Below are positions 21,309 through 30,011 of a stretch of 43,012 bases of DNA, in pieces. Below the pieces are notes generated by a model. The model was not told the DNA's origin. It did not search any database and worked only from the letters and a program-made list of their open reading frames with translations. The stretch's first letter is position 1. Each line of letters begins with the position of its first letter. The DNA is from SIG578 sp045655125 (lineage in GTDB: Bacteria; Bacillota; Clostridia; Oscillospirales; Ruminococcaceae): assembly GCA_045655125.1 (NCBI GenBank), contig JAZOOR010000053.1, forward strand, positions 1-43,012. The letters run 5' to 3'. A program made the translations under genes and the position numbers.

Positions 21309-22595
21309 ATGAACTATGATGAAGCTTTAAGCTACATTCACTCATTATCAAAGTTTGGCTCCAAGCCGGGACTCACTCGAGTTTCCCGGCTTGTTTCTCT
21401 TGCCTCAAATCCCCAAAAAAGCCTTAAATTCATTCATATCGCAGGAACAAGCGGAAAAGGTTCTACCGCAAGCTTCTGCGCATCTATTTTAAAAAACGCA
21501 GGGTTTAAGGTCGGGCTATACACCTCTCCATATATCATAGATTTTCGCGAGAGGTTTCAGATAAACGGTTCTCCTATTCCTAAAAATGATTTTTGCAGAC
21601 TTTGCGAAATACTCATTCCCCTTGTTGAGAAATTAAATTGCGAAGGAGATATCATAACTGAGTTTGAATTCAATACCGTTCTAGGATTTCTTTGGTTTAA
21701 AGAGCAAAAGTGCGATATAGTCTGCCTTGAGGTTGGAATGGGCGGCAGGTTTGATGCTACCAATCTTATAGACGCACCGCTTGTATCGGTTATAACCCGA
21801 ATAGGCTTAGACCACACCGCGATTTTGGGAAACACTATCGAGGAGATAGCTTTCGAAAAATGCGGAATAATAAAAAAAGGCTCAAGTGTTGTTTGCTATC
21901 CTAATCAGAGAGATGAGGCACTAAAGGTAATTTCTCAAATTTCTAAGGAGCGAGGTTGCGCACTGCACACCCCCTCCCTTTCGGATATTAGCGACACAGA
22001 GCTTTCTCTCGGCAGCAGCGCTTTCACATTTAAGGGTGAGAGATACTCTCTTAAAATGAGCGGTGAGCATCAGATACACAATGCAGTTACCGCCATTTAT
22101 GCTATTTACTGTCTTTCTGAATACGGCATAAATATACCGACCTCTGCAATAAAAACGGGGCTTAGTGAGATAAACTGCCCTGCAAGACTTGAGGTTATTT
22201 CGCAAAATCCTACCGTTATAATTGACGGAGCGCACAATGCCGACAAGGTTTCTGCTCTTTACGAACACATTAAAGCATACAAAGGCAAAATAGTTGCAAT
22301 CTGCGGAATGCTCGCAGACAAGGATTTTGAAGGTGCTGTTTCTAAAATTGCTCCGCTTTGCAAATCTATTATTACGGTAACTCCCCAAAATCCCCGTGCT
22401 CTTTCTGCCGAGGATATGGCAAAAACTTCGCGAGACTTTTGTTCTGACTGTACCGCCGCAGGCTCTATAAACGAGGCTTCGCGACTTGCGCTTAAAAAGC
22501 TTTGTAAGGGTGACATTCTTCTCTGCTGGGGCTCTCTCTATATTGCGGGAGATGTAAGGCGCGAACTTGAGGAAAAACTTTGCGAAAAACAATAG
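21309..22595 (+). CDS. folC: Folylpolyglutamate synthase / dihydrofolate synthase
   Basis: The 428-residue Mur-ligase-type enzyme has a P-loop AGTSGKGS at about residues 45-52, the 'LYTSPYIIDFRERF' segment, a central VGMGGRFDATN motif and a C-terminal domain with VIIDGAHN. It adds glutamates to folates (and may add the first glutamate to dihydropteroate). It is co-transcribed with valS, a pairing seen in many Firmicutes. The strand opposite has a 231-codon open frame that is only a shadow. Confidence 0.97.
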   Translation: MNYDEALSYIHSLSKFGSKPGLTRVSRLVSLASNPQKSLKFIHIAGTSGKGSTASFCASILKNAGFKVGLYTSPYIIDFRERFQINGSPIPKNDFCRLCEILIPLVEKLNCEGDIITEFEFNTVLGFLWFKEQKCDIVCLEVGMGGRFDATNLIDAPLVSVITRIGLDHTAILGNTIEEIAFEKCGIIKKGSSVVCYPNQRDEALKVISQISKERGCALHTPSLSDISDTELSLGSSAFTFKGERYSLKMSGEHQIHNAVTAIYAIYCLSEYGINIPTSAIKTGLSEINCPARLEVISQNPTVIIDGAHNADKVSALYEHIKAYKGKIVAICGMLADKDFEGAVSKIAPLCKSIITVTPQNPRALSAEDMAKTSRDFCSDCTAAGSINEASRLALKKLCKGDILLCWGSLYIAGDVRRELEEKLCEKQ

Positions 22596-22639
22596 TTTTT
22601 TTGTTTTTTCATTCAATCTTTGACAATATTTTTAAATTA

Positions 22640-22680
22640 AAGCCGCTATCCTTTTATATAAAGGATAGCGGCTTTTTTAT
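22640..22680 (+). terminator. Terminator between folC and the spoIIA operon
   Basis: AAGCCGCTATCCTTT (22640-22654), loop TATAT, AAAGGATAGCGGCTT (22660-22674), then TTTT. No promoter was placed with confidence between it and spoIIAA, only 27 bases away; the spoIIA promoter may overlap this hairpin or lie inside folC. Confidence 0.9.
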
Positions 22681-22701
22681 GTAGATTTAAGGAGGTATAT
22701 T

Positions 22702-23028
22702 ATGGCTGCAAAAATAGAGGTCTGCGAGGACAGGCTAATTATTTTTCTTTCGGGAGAAATCGACCACCACAGTGCCGCACTTATAAGAGCGGAAGCGGAT
22801 GCGCGGATTACGCAAATGCATCCTAAGGAGGTTGAGCTGAACTTTAAAGATGTATCATTTATGGATAGTTCCGGCATAGGACTTATAATGGGGCGGTATC
22901 GGCTTGCAAGCAGCTTTGGTGGGCGTGTTTGCATATCAAATGTATCGGCATATTTGCGCCGTGTTATGAGGCTTGCGGGAATTGATTCAATTATTGAGAT
23001 AAAGGACTTAGAGGAGGAACACAAATGA
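22702..23028 (+). CDS. spoIIAA: Anti-sigma F factor antagonist SpoIIAA
   Basis: The 108-residue STAS protein has the phospho-acceptor motif FMDSSGIGL near residues 53-61 (Ser 57) and the 'GEIDHHSAALIR' strand-helix. Unphosphorylated, it binds SpoIIAB and releases sigma F in the forespore; SpoIIAB phosphorylates it and SpoIIE removes the phosphate. An AAGGAGG site precedes the ATG. It overlaps spoIIAB by 4 bases (ATGA). First gene of the canonical spoIIAA-AB-AC operon. Confidence 0.97.
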   Translation: MAAKIEVCEDRLIIFLSGEIDHHSAALIRAEADARITQMHPKEVELNFKDVSFMDSSGIGLIMGRYRLASSFGGRVCISNVSAYLRRVMRLAGIDSIIEIKDLEEEHK

Positions 23029-23471
23029 AGCCCGAAAATCAGATGAAAGTAAATTTTGAAAGTTTATCTAGCAACGAGGGGTTTGCAAGGGTTGCGGTAG
23101 CAGCTTTTATTTCAAGCCTTGACCCTACTGTTTCGGAGGTTGCTGACATAAAAACTGCCGTTTCCGAGGCTGTTACAAACTGCATTGTTCACGCGTATCG
23201 CGACAGCATCGGAACTATAACTATACATACTAAAATATATGAAAACCGCCGCGTTGTTATCACGGTAAGGGACAAGGGATGTGGCATAGAGGATATTGAC
23301 CGCGCTATGCAACCACTTTTTACCACAAAGCCCGAGGAAGAGCGCTCAGGACTTGGGTTTTCGGTTATGCAAAGCTTTACAGACAAGCTGAAGGTACGCT
23401 CAAGAATGGGCAAAGGGACAAGCGTTACCTTAGAGAAAATTCTCAGCAAAAAGCGTGGGGCAAATGAATAG
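23025..23471 (+). CDS. spoIIAB: Anti-sigma F factor / serine kinase SpoIIAB
   Basis: The 148-residue GHKL kinase shows the N-box (SEAVTNCIVHAY, about residues 47-58), the G1 box DKGCGIED and the G2 box SGLGFSVM. It binds sigma F and holds it inactive, and phosphorylates SpoIIAA. Length is typical. It overlaps spoIIAA by 4 bases and sigF by 8 bases, which keeps the ratios of the three products tied together. Confidence 0.97.
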   Translation: MKPENQMKVNFESLSSNEGFARVAVAAFISSLDPTVSEVADIKTAVSEAVTNCIVHAYRDSIGTITIHTKIYENRRVVITVRDKGCGIEDIDRAMQPLFTTKPEEERSGLGFSVMQSFTDKLKVRSRMGKGTSVTLEKILSKKRGANE

Positions 23472-24135
23472 CGTGCTCAACCGCTCACGAGAGGAAGAAA
23501 TAAATCAGAATCTTGGACTTGTTCACTCCTGCGCGGGCAAATTTCGCGGCCGAGGAATAGAATATGACGATTTATTTCAGGCAGGATGTATGGGGCTTGT
23601 AAAAGCTTACGATGCATTTGACGAAACTCGAGGGGTAAAGTTCTCTACATATGCCGTTCCTGTAATTCTGGGTGAAATCAAGCGGCTTTTTCGCGATGGC
23701 GGTAGTGTCAAGGTCAGTCGATGTTTAAAGGAGCTTTCCTTAAAGGTTACCCGTGTGCGCGAAAAGCTGACAATTACACTCGGATGTGAGCCAACGGTTT
23801 CGCAGATTGCACAGGCACTTGAAATCACACCCGAGGAGGCAGCCGAGGCGCTTAATGCCTCTCACCTTCCCCTATCACTTACCGAGGGTGATGAGGAAGG
23901 CGGAGGGCAGATAGATGTCATTATTGAATCTGAGGAAGAGAGCATCATTAACAGAAGAAGTCTTTCTCAAATCATATCGAAAATGGATGAGCGCGACAGA
24001 AGGCTGATAATACTTCGTTATTTTAAAAACAAAACCCAGACAGAAACTGCACGGGAGCTTAATATGACGCAGGTTCAGGTTTCACGGCGGGAGAAGAAGC
24101 TTTTATCCTTTATTCGCGAAAAAATGCTTTTATAG
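23464..24135 (+). CDS. sigF: Forespore sigma factor SigF (SpoIIAC)
   Basis: The 223-residue sigma-70-family factor has region 2 (DDLFQAGCMGLVKAYDAFDE; KFSTYAVPVILGEIKR), region 3 and region 4 ('TETARELNMTQVQVSRREKK'). It is the first forespore-specific sigma factor. The ATG at 23464 overlaps the spoIIAB stop. Its stop TAG at 24133-24135 directly abuts the stop of sigG, which reads the other way, so no room is left for a terminator between them. Confidence 0.96.
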   Translation: MNSVLNRSREEEINQNLGLVHSCAGKFRGRGIEYDDLFQAGCMGLVKAYDAFDETRGVKFSTYAVPVILGEIKRLFRDGGSVKVSRCLKELSLKVTRVREKLTITLGCEPTVSQIAQALEITPEEAAEALNASHLPLSLTEGDEEGGGQIDVIIESEEESIINRRSLSQIISKMDERDRRLIILRYFKNKTQTETARELNMTQVQVSRREKKLLSFIREKMLL

Positions 24136-24900
24136 CTGGCTTTTAATCTTATCAAGCGCATTTTTTTCAAGTCGGCTTACCTGAGCCTGAGAAATTCCAA
24201 TTTCGCCCGCTACTTCCATTTGAGTTTTACCCTCGAAAAAGCGCAGGGCAAGGATTTTCTTTTCCCGCTCACCGAGAGCGGCGATTGCCTCTTTCATATT
24301 AAGTTCTTCAAGCCAGTTGCTATCGTCATTTTTATCCTTTACCTGATCAAGAACATAAATTGTATCTCCGCCATCAGAATAAACGGGGTCATAAAGTGAC
24401 ATAGGCTCAACAATAGCCTCAAGAGCCATAACAACATCGGCTTTATTCATTCCGATCCTTTCAGAAATTTCAGAAATATTAGGCTCACGTCCGAGCTCGG
24501 CGGTAAGCGCCTCTTTTGCCTGCATCGCCCTATAAGCAGTATCCCTGAGGCTGCGGCTTACCCTGATACTGTTATTATCCCGAAGATACCTGCGGATTTC
24601 GCCGATTATCATTGGGACTGCATAGGTTGAAAAACGAACATTTTGTGACACGTCAAAGTTGTCGATAGACTTTATAAGTCCGATACAACCGACTTGAAAA
24701 AGGTCGTCGAGGTTCTCATTACGGTTTAAAAAGCGTTGTATTACGCTCAGCACAAGACGCAGATTTCCTTCGATAAGCTTGTCGCGTGCAGTTATGTCCC
24801 CTGCTCGCATTTTTAAAAGAAGCTCCATCTTTTCACTTTCTTTTAAAACCTTTAATTTTGCAGTGTTCACACCACAGATTTCAACCTTATTATAATACAA
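24130..24900 (-). CDS. sigG: Late forespore sigma factor SigG
   Basis: The 256-residue protein has the SigG N-terminus YYNKVEICGV, region 2 (DDLFQVGCIGLIKSIDNFD; RFSTYAVPMIIGEIRR), region 3 and region 4 ('MEVAGEIGISQAQVSRLEK'), matching SigG more than SigF. The start is taken as the TTG at 24898-24900 because GGGAGGG lies 7 bases before it and the protein then begins as in other SigG; a longer frame reaches 24957. SigG runs forespore gene expression after engulfment. Its usual neighbour, the spoIIGA-sigE pair, is not here; it instead faces sigF tail to tail. Confidence 0.95.
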   Translation of the reverse strand: MYYNKVEICGVNTAKLKVLKESEKMELLLKMRAGDITARDKLIEGNLRLVLSVIQRFLNRNENLDDLFQVGCIGLIKSIDNFDVSQNVRFSTYAVPMIIGEIRRYLRDNNSIRVSRSLRDTAYRAMQAKEALTAELGREPNISEISERIGMNKADVVMALEAIVEPMSLYDPVYSDGGDTIYVLDQVKDKNDDSNWLEELNMKEAIAALGEREKKILALRFFEGKTQMEVAGEIGISQAQVSRLEKNALDKIKSQL

Positions 24901-24948
24901 AAATATCCCTCCCAAAATATTGTGGGCAGGAACTGTAAAAATAAACAA

Positions 24949-24982
24949 AACCGTCACCTAAAAAGTGGCGGGTTATTTTTTT
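24949..24982 (+). terminator. Terminator-like hairpin before sigG, U-runs on both strands
   Basis: AACCGTCAC (24949-24957) pairs with GTGGCGGGTT (24965-24974) with one bulge, followed by ATTTTTTT rightward; leftward it is followed by TTTTGTTTATTTTT. Rightward it is the first such structure after sigF, past the whole of sigG. Confidence 0.6.
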
Positions 24983-25057
24983 GTTTTTCGGCATAAAATT
25001 TAAGTAAAAATCACAAAGCGCGCTCTTTTTTCATATTCTGCAAAAGAGGTGGTGTTT

Positions 25058-25696
25058 ATGAGGCACAGGCTTAGAAAAAGGCGAAAATTGTCTGCAATTT
25101 TCTACTATATCACCGTTACTTTACTTATTTTATCCATTTTTCTTGTTTTTTGTGATACAAGAGTTAGACCCGTTATAAAAAGAAAGGTGCGCGACTGTGC
25201 GCGCACCGATACTGTTTTAATTTTAAACAAAATTCTGCTGAAACAAATCGAAGAGCTTAACATAAAATACTCAGATATGGCATACATACGCTATGGCTCG
25301 GACGGGCATATTACATCTATCGAGGTAGATTCCTCAGCAGTCAACACCTTTAAGGCTGCATTTGCCCTATCCGTAAGCGAAAGCCTGCACCAAATAGATG
25401 AATTCAATTTTAGCCTGCGGCTCGGAACGCTGTTAGGTCCCGAATTTTTAGCAGAGCGAGGACCCGAAATACCTTTTAAGGTTTCCTCTTCGGAATATGT
25501 TCAGACAGAAATACTCAGCGAATTTAAGGAGTCTGGGATAAACCAGACTGTGCACAGAATACTTTTGGAAGTATCCGTAAACATTTGTTGTTACTTTCCC
25601 GGATACACTACCTCTGTAACGGTTTCATCCAAGCTGACACTTGCTGAAACTGTTATTATTGGCACTGTTCCGCAGTTTTATGCAGGCTCAGGATGA
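25058..25696 (+). CDS. yunB: Sporulation protein YunB
   Basis: The 212-residue protein has an N-terminal basic stretch, one transmembrane helix at about residues 16-35 and an external domain with 'SLRLGTLLGPEFLAERGP' and 'FPGYTTSVTVSSKL', the pattern of YunB. In Bacillus yunB is a sigma-E-dependent gene needed for normal sporulation. The ATG at 25058 with AGAGGTGG before it is preferred to GTG codons upstream. Its stop abuts the stop of the flavin reductase-like gene on the other strand. Confidence 0.88.
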   Translation: MRHRLRKRRKLSAIFYYITVTLLILSIFLVFCDTRVRPVIKRKVRDCARTDTVLILNKILLKQIEELNIKYSDMAYIRYGSDGHITSIEVDSSAVNTFKAAFALSVSESLHQIDEFNFSLRLGTLLGPEFLAERGPEIPFKVSSSEYVQTEILSEFKESGINQTVHRILLEVSVNICCYFPGYTTSVTVSSKLTLAETVIIGTVPQFYAGSG

Positions 25697-26260
25697 TTAT
25701 TTTTTCTTTTTTACAGAATAGCCGAAGCTGCCAAGCTTTTTACCGAGGTCAAAATACTCGCCGTGGCAATAGGCAGTAAGACGGCACTGATCCATTCTAA
25801 GTCTACCTTTTTCATCAATATATTTTTCCTCGACCTGAACGGCGGTTATTTCAGCAAGAAACATATCGTGAGTGCCGAGGTGCTTTTGCTCAGTAACCTT
25901 ACATTCAAGGCAGATGGGACTTTCCTCAATAAGCGGCGCTGAAACTGTTGAGGCAGGTGCAGCGGTAAGCTTTAATTTTTTAAATTTATCCATTTTTGCA
26001 CCTGTTCTCACTCCGCAAAAATCAGCGGCGCGCACAAGACTTCTCGGAACAAGATTTATAACAAACTCTCCCGAATTCTGAATTATTTTATAAGAATGGC
26101 GCTCGGGACGAATCGAAACATAGGTCATAGGTGGGTCTGAATTTATAATTCCCGTCCACGCAATAGTTAATGCGTTAGGCTTCTCTACGCTTCCGCAGGA
26201 AACGAGCACTGCGGGAACGGGAGCCATAAGGGTTGCGGGTTTCCAAATTGTTTTTGCCAT
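25697..26260 (-). CDS. Flavin reductase-like FMN-binding protein
   Basis: The 187-residue protein has the flavoredoxin/flavin reductase split-barrel pattern: 'MAPVPAVLVSCGS', 'NALTIAWTGIINSDPPMTYVSIRP', 'SGEFVINLVPRSL' and the later SPICLECKV and LGTHDMFLAEI strands. It should bind FMN; the electron donor and acceptor are unknown. The ATG at 26260 follows TTGGAG; an upstream in-frame start is weaker. It is convergent with yunB and alone. Confidence 0.88.
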   Translation of the reverse strand: MAKTIWKPATLMAPVPAVLVSCGSVEKPNALTIAWTGIINSDPPMTYVSIRPERHSYKIIQNSGEFVINLVPRSLVRAADFCGVRTGAKMDKFKKLKLTAAPASTVSAPLIEESPICLECKVTEQKHLGTHDMFLAEITAVQVEEKYIDEKGRLRMDQCRLTAYCHGEYFDLGKKLGSFGYSVKKKK

Positions 26261-26367
26261 AATTTTCTCCAAACTAAAAATTTTTAATTTTTTCGCATAA
26301 TTGCCCTGTTTATTCTAAAAATATACTTGTGACATAATAATATCACAACAAAGGAGGGCGAAGAACT

Positions 26368-26571
26368 GTGAAAATCGTTGATAGAATTGCTCTGCTCCTC
26401 ACGATTATCGGTGCTCTCAACTGGGGAAGCATCGGGCTTTTCAAATTTGATATTGTTGCATGGATTTTCGGCGGAACAGATTCCATGATAAGCAGAATTA
26501 TTTTTACGCTTGTCGGACTCGCAGGCCTTTGGTGCATTTCGCTTTTATTCAGGCACAGAGAATACGATTAA
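26368..26571 (+). CDS. DUF378 small membrane protein
   Basis: The 67-residue protein has two transmembrane helices (about 5-30 and 40-62) and the DUF378 signature 'IIGALNWGSIGLF' plus 'YxLVGLAGLW'-like spacing (here FTLVGLAGLW). It starts with GTG behind AAAGGAGGGC. DUF378 proteins (YuzA-like) are small conserved membrane proteins of unknown function. It stands alone, with a hairpin after it. Confidence 0.88.
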   Translation: MKIVDRIALLLTIIGALNWGSIGLFKFDIVAWIFGGTDSMISRIIFTLVGLAGLWCISLLFRHREYD

Positions 26572-26582
26572 ATTAAACAGGG

Positions 26583-26618
26583 ATCGGATACCTAAAAAGG
26601 TATCCGATTTCGCCTTTC
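26583..26618 (+). terminator. Hairpin between the DUF378 gene and aspS
   Basis: ATCGGATACC (26583-26592), loop TAAAAA, GGTATCCGAT (26599-26608), then TTCGCCTTTCTATTC. It serves the convergent ends of both genes; the U-run is poor. Confidence 0.65.
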
Positions 26619-28408
26619 TATTCTTTTTCATGTTTAGCAAGACCGATATGAAGCTCTGAAAGCTGAGCCTCATCTACGGGAGAGGGGCACTCCGTCATAA
26701 GCTCCATCATATTCTGAACCTTGGGGAATGCAATAATATCTCTCAGGCTCTCAGCGCCAAGCATTAGCATAACAAGTCTGTCAAGGCCAAGTCCCATACC
26801 GCCGTGCGGAGGAGCACCATAGGTAAATGCATCGGTAAGGAAGCCAAACTTCTGGTGTGCCTCTTCATCCGAAAGGCCAAGAGCTGTAAACATTTTCTTT
26901 TGCAGCACGGGGTCTGTAATACGGATAGAGCCACTACATAGCTCAATTCCATTAAGAACTAAATCATATGCTTTGGCGCGAACATTTCCCTTATCGGTAT
27001 CAAGGAGTGCTATATCCTCCTGCATAGGAGAGGTAAACGGATGGTGCATAGCAACATATGTTTCCAAATCCTCATCCCACTCAAAGAACGGGAACTCTGT
27101 AATCCAGAGGAAGCACCATTTATTCTCGGGGATAGCATTAAGGCGCTTTGCAGCCTCCTGACGAAGCATTCCGAGAACTGAGAGAACAATCTTATTCTTA
27201 CCATCAGCAACAACAAAGACAATATCGCCTTTCTTTGCTCCCATTCTGGAAACGATTTCCTGCATCTTCTCCTCTTTCATAAACTTAGAGAAGCTGCTCT
27301 GGATTCCCTCGTCGGTAATTTTGATCCAAGCAAGGCCTTTTCCGCCGATTCCGCGAACCTGCTCTGTAAGCTTATCAATATCCTTGCGTGAATAAGCGGC
27401 TGCACCGTTTTCAACGCAGATTGCGCGTACGCTGCCTGTCTGAGCAGCAGTATTAAACACTGTAAAGTCGCAATCCTTTACAATATCGGTGAGGTCAACA
27501 ATCTCATAGCCATAGCGGACATCGGGTTTATCTGAACCATATTTCTCCATAGCCTCGCGGTAGGTCATTCTGCGGATAGGCATAGTAAGCTCTGTATCCA
27601 TAACCTCTCTAAAGAGGTGCTGCATAAATCCCTCAACTATAACCATAACATCCTCAACATCGACATAGGACATTTCCATATCGACCTGAGTAAACTCGGG
27701 CTGGCGGTCGGCACGCAGGTCCTCATCTCTAAAGCAGCGTGCAAATTGAACATATCTATCAAATCCCGAAACCATAAGTAGTTGTTTATAAAGCTGAGGT
27801 GACTGAGGAAGCGCATAGAATTTGCCATCGTGAACTCTTGACGGAACAAGAAAATCTCTTGCGCCCTCGGGGGTGGATTTAATTAAGATAGGCGTTTCAA
27901 TCTCGATAAATCCGTTTGCATCAAAGTAATCTCTTGCTGCCTTGACTATTTTGTGGCGCATAATGATATTCTTCTGAAGGTCAGCACGACGAAGGTCAAG
28001 ATAGCGGTATTTTAAGCGAAGCTCCTCTTTAACGGTGGAGTCCTCTACTATTTCAAAGGGCGGTGTTTGTGCTTTTGAGAGAATTCGCAGGTCGGTAACA
28101 TAAACCTCAATCTCACCTGTGGGAATCTCCATATTCTTAGATTCTCTTTCACGCACAATTCCCTCTGCCATAAGGACAAATTCACTACGGACAGTTTTTG
28201 CATATTCGAACAGTTCTCTGTTACTACCGTCATCAAATGCGAGCTGCAGTATACCTGTTCTGTCGCGCAGGTCAATAAACTGAAGGTTTCCCAAATTTCT
28301 TGCCCTTGCGGTAAAGCCGCTGACAACAACCCTCTCACCAACATTGTTTATATTAAGGGTGCCGCAATAATGGGTTCTTTTAAGACCCTTCATAGTGTTT
28401 CTTTCCAT
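26618..28408 (-). CDS. aspS: Aspartyl-tRNA synthetase
   Basis: The 596-residue class II synthetase has an N-terminal OB fold (residues about 10-110), motif 2 (FRDEDLRADRQPEFTQVD) and motif 3 (GMGLGLDRLVMLM), with the bacterial GAD insertion between (about 300-400). It charges tRNA-Asp. An AGGAGG-like site precedes the ATG. It follows hisS by 14 bases, and the pair share the T-box leader upstream of hisS. Confidence 0.98.
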   Translation of the reverse strand: MERNTMKGLKRTHYCGTLNINNVGERVVVSGFTARARNLGNLQFIDLRDRTGILQLAFDDGSNRELFEYAKTVRSEFVLMAEGIVRERESKNMEIPTGEIEVYVTDLRILSKAQTPPFEIVEDSTVKEELRLKYRYLDLRRADLQKNIIMRHKIVKAARDYFDANGFIEIETPILIKSTPEGARDFLVPSRVHDGKFYALPQSPQLYKQLLMVSGFDRYVQFARCFRDEDLRADRQPEFTQVDMEMSYVDVEDVMVIVEGFMQHLFREVMDTELTMPIRRMTYREAMEKYGSDKPDVRYGYEIVDLTDIVKDCDFTVFNTAAQTGSVRAICVENGAAAYSRKDIDKLTEQVRGIGGKGLAWIKITDEGIQSSFSKFMKEEKMQEIVSRMGAKKGDIVFVVADGKNKIVLSVLGMLRQEAAKRLNAIPENKWCFLWITEFPFFEWDEDLETYVAMHHPFTSPMQEDIALLDTDKGNVRAKAYDLVLNGIELCSGSIRITDPVLQKKMFTALGLSDEEAHQKFGFLTDAFTYGAPPHGGMGLGLDRLVMLMLGAESLRDIIAFPKVQNMMELMTECPSPVDEAQLSELHIGLAKHEKE

Positions 28409-28422
28409 TTAATTTTCCTCCC

Positions 28423-29733
28423 TTATCCCTTTAGCGCAGAAAGTACATTTTCGCAGGCATTAGCAAGCTTTTTATCATAAAATGCCTTGATAAAATCAGC
28501 TCCTAAACTTATTTCGGTTTCTTCTCCGCTTTCCATATTTTTAAGCTTTGCACTATTCTCTGCAATTTCGTTATCACCGATAACTACTACATATTCTGCG
28601 CCGAGCTTGTTAGCATATTTCATCTGAGCCTTGATTCCCCTACCCATAAGGTCACATTCAGCGCGAAATCCCTCATCGCGAAGCCTTGCAGTAAGCTCGC
28701 AAGCTTTAAGCTGTGCCTTTTCGCCCATAGGAGCAATATACAGCTCACAAGCTGCGTCCTTGGGAAACTCGCAATTCTGAGCCTGCATTAAAAGCAGCAG
28801 TCTTTCAAGACCCATAGCATATCCAAGTGCGCAGGTTTTGGCTCCGCCGAGTGTTTCAACAAGTCCATCATATCTTCCGCCGCCGCAAACTGTTCCCTGA
28901 GCGCCAATATCATTTGAAACAAACTCAAAAACAGTTTTGGTATAGTAATCAAGACCTCTTACGATGGTGGGATTGACAGTATAGGAAATTTCCATAGCAT
29001 CAAGGTACTCTTTTACCTTTTTAAAGTGCTCATCGCACTCCTCACACAAAAAGTCGAGCACTACGGGAGCATCTTTTGCAATTTCAGAGCAAATGGGGCT
29101 TTTGCAATCAAGAATACGCATCGGGTTTTTATCAAGCCTTTGCTTGCAGGTTTCGCAAAGCTCCTCTTTTTTACTTTCGAAATAAGCCTTTAGTGCCTCG
29201 TGATATTTTTTTCTGCATTCAGGGCAGCCGATTGAATTGATTTCAAGTTTTAGTCCGCGAATTCCGAGGGTTTTAAACAATGTATCAGCCGAGGAAATCA
29301 TTTGCGCATCGGCTATAGGCTCTGCACTTCCGAAGCATTCCATTCCAAACTGATGAAATTCGCGAAGTCTGCCTGCCTGAGGCTTTTCATATCTAAAACA
29401 AGATGTAAGGTAGTAGACCTTTAAAGGCAGAGCTTCACTAAGAAGTCCGTTAGTTAAAAGCACTCTAACGGTAGATGCTGTTCCCTCAGGGCGAAGGGTT
29501 ATTGAGCGGTTACCCTTATCCTCAAAGGTGTACATCTCCTTTTGAACAACATCGCTTGTATCCCCAACACCTCGGCAGAAAAGCTCTGTGTGTTCAAAGG
29601 TTGGAAAACGGATTTCGCGAAATCCATAAAGCTCTGCGGTTTTTCTCGCCGCAGATTCGATATACTGCCATTTTCCGCTCTGAGCAGGAAGAACATCCGA
29701 AGTTCCTCTCGGTGCATTTACTAAAACTGCCAT
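28423..29733 (-). CDS. hisS: Histidyl-tRNA synthetase
   Basis: The 436-residue class II synthetase has the start 'APRGTSDVLP', motif 2 (CFRYEKPQAGRLREFHQFG), the HisA motif GGGRYDGL and the C-terminal anticodon-binding domain. A zinc-like Cys set (CPEC, CETC, CEEC) sits in the insertion region, an occasional feature in Clostridia HisRS. It charges tRNA-His. It is the first gene after a T-box leader and is followed by aspS, the common Firmicute hisS-aspS order. Confidence 0.98.
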   Translation of the reverse strand: MAVLVNAPRGTSDVLPAQSGKWQYIESAARKTAELYGFREIRFPTFEHTELFCRGVGDTSDVVQKEMYTFEDKGNRSITLRPEGTASTVRVLLTNGLLSEALPLKVYYLTSCFRYEKPQAGRLREFHQFGMECFGSAEPIADAQMISSADTLFKTLGIRGLKLEINSIGCPECRKKYHEALKAYFESKKEELCETCKQRLDKNPMRILDCKSPICSEIAKDAPVVLDFLCEECDEHFKKVKEYLDAMEISYTVNPTIVRGLDYYTKTVFEFVSNDIGAQGTVCGGGRYDGLVETLGGAKTCALGYAMGLERLLLLMQAQNCEFPKDAACELYIAPMGEKAQLKACELTARLRDEGFRAECDLMGRGIKAQMKYANKLGAEYVVVIGDNEIAENSAKLKNMESGEETEISLGADFIKAFYDKKLANACENVLSALKG

Positions 29734-29770
29734 TTTAATTTCCTCACTTTTAATCTATAAAATACAATAT

Positions 29771-30000
29771 CCCCTTGCAAAAAAGAAATTCACTTTCTTG
29801 CAAGGGGACGGGTTTTCTTTTAAAAATCCGCGGTGCCACCCCGATTGAGCGCAAATGCGCCCCACTTTATTGACGGTAACCGCGTCATGCGGGATGCTGT
29901 GCATCAGGCTCACGGATGTCTCTTAAGGGCCTCGCGCGGCGCTCTCAGCTAATGCGCCTTCTCTGTACTGCCAAGCTTATCTTTTTCTCTTCCGATCACA
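29771..30000 (-). promoter_or_regulatory. T-box riboswitch leader of hisS-aspS
   Basis: The conserved T-box core GGGGTGGCACCGCGG is the minus strand of 29828-29842. Stem I features (AGTACAGAGA, then GCTGAGAGC) lie between 29940 and 29975. A terminator stem CCCCTTGCAA/TTGCAAGGGG spans 29771-29807. Uncharged tRNA should pair with the specifier and the T-box and let transcription go on. The likely specifier is GAC (Asp) at 29920-29918; overlapping it is CAT (His) at 29918-29916. Confidence 0.9.
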
Positions 30001-30011
30001 GCCAAAAAAAA

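Noticed and set aside
21921..22616. 231-codon frame opposite folC
   Set aside because: Lies wholly antisense to an intact folC, has no ribosome site and an implausible Arg/Asn/Tyr-rich composition.
22620..22660. TTGACA at 22620 as the spoIIA promoter
   Set aside because: No -10 element at 16-18 bases; the position falls in the terminator stem, and a sigma-H promoter would be expected instead.
24918..24946. Forespore promoter (GTTTA, 17 bases, CACAATA) for sigG
   Set aside because: The spacing looks right, but transcription would start within the GGGAGGG ribosome site, leaving no leader.
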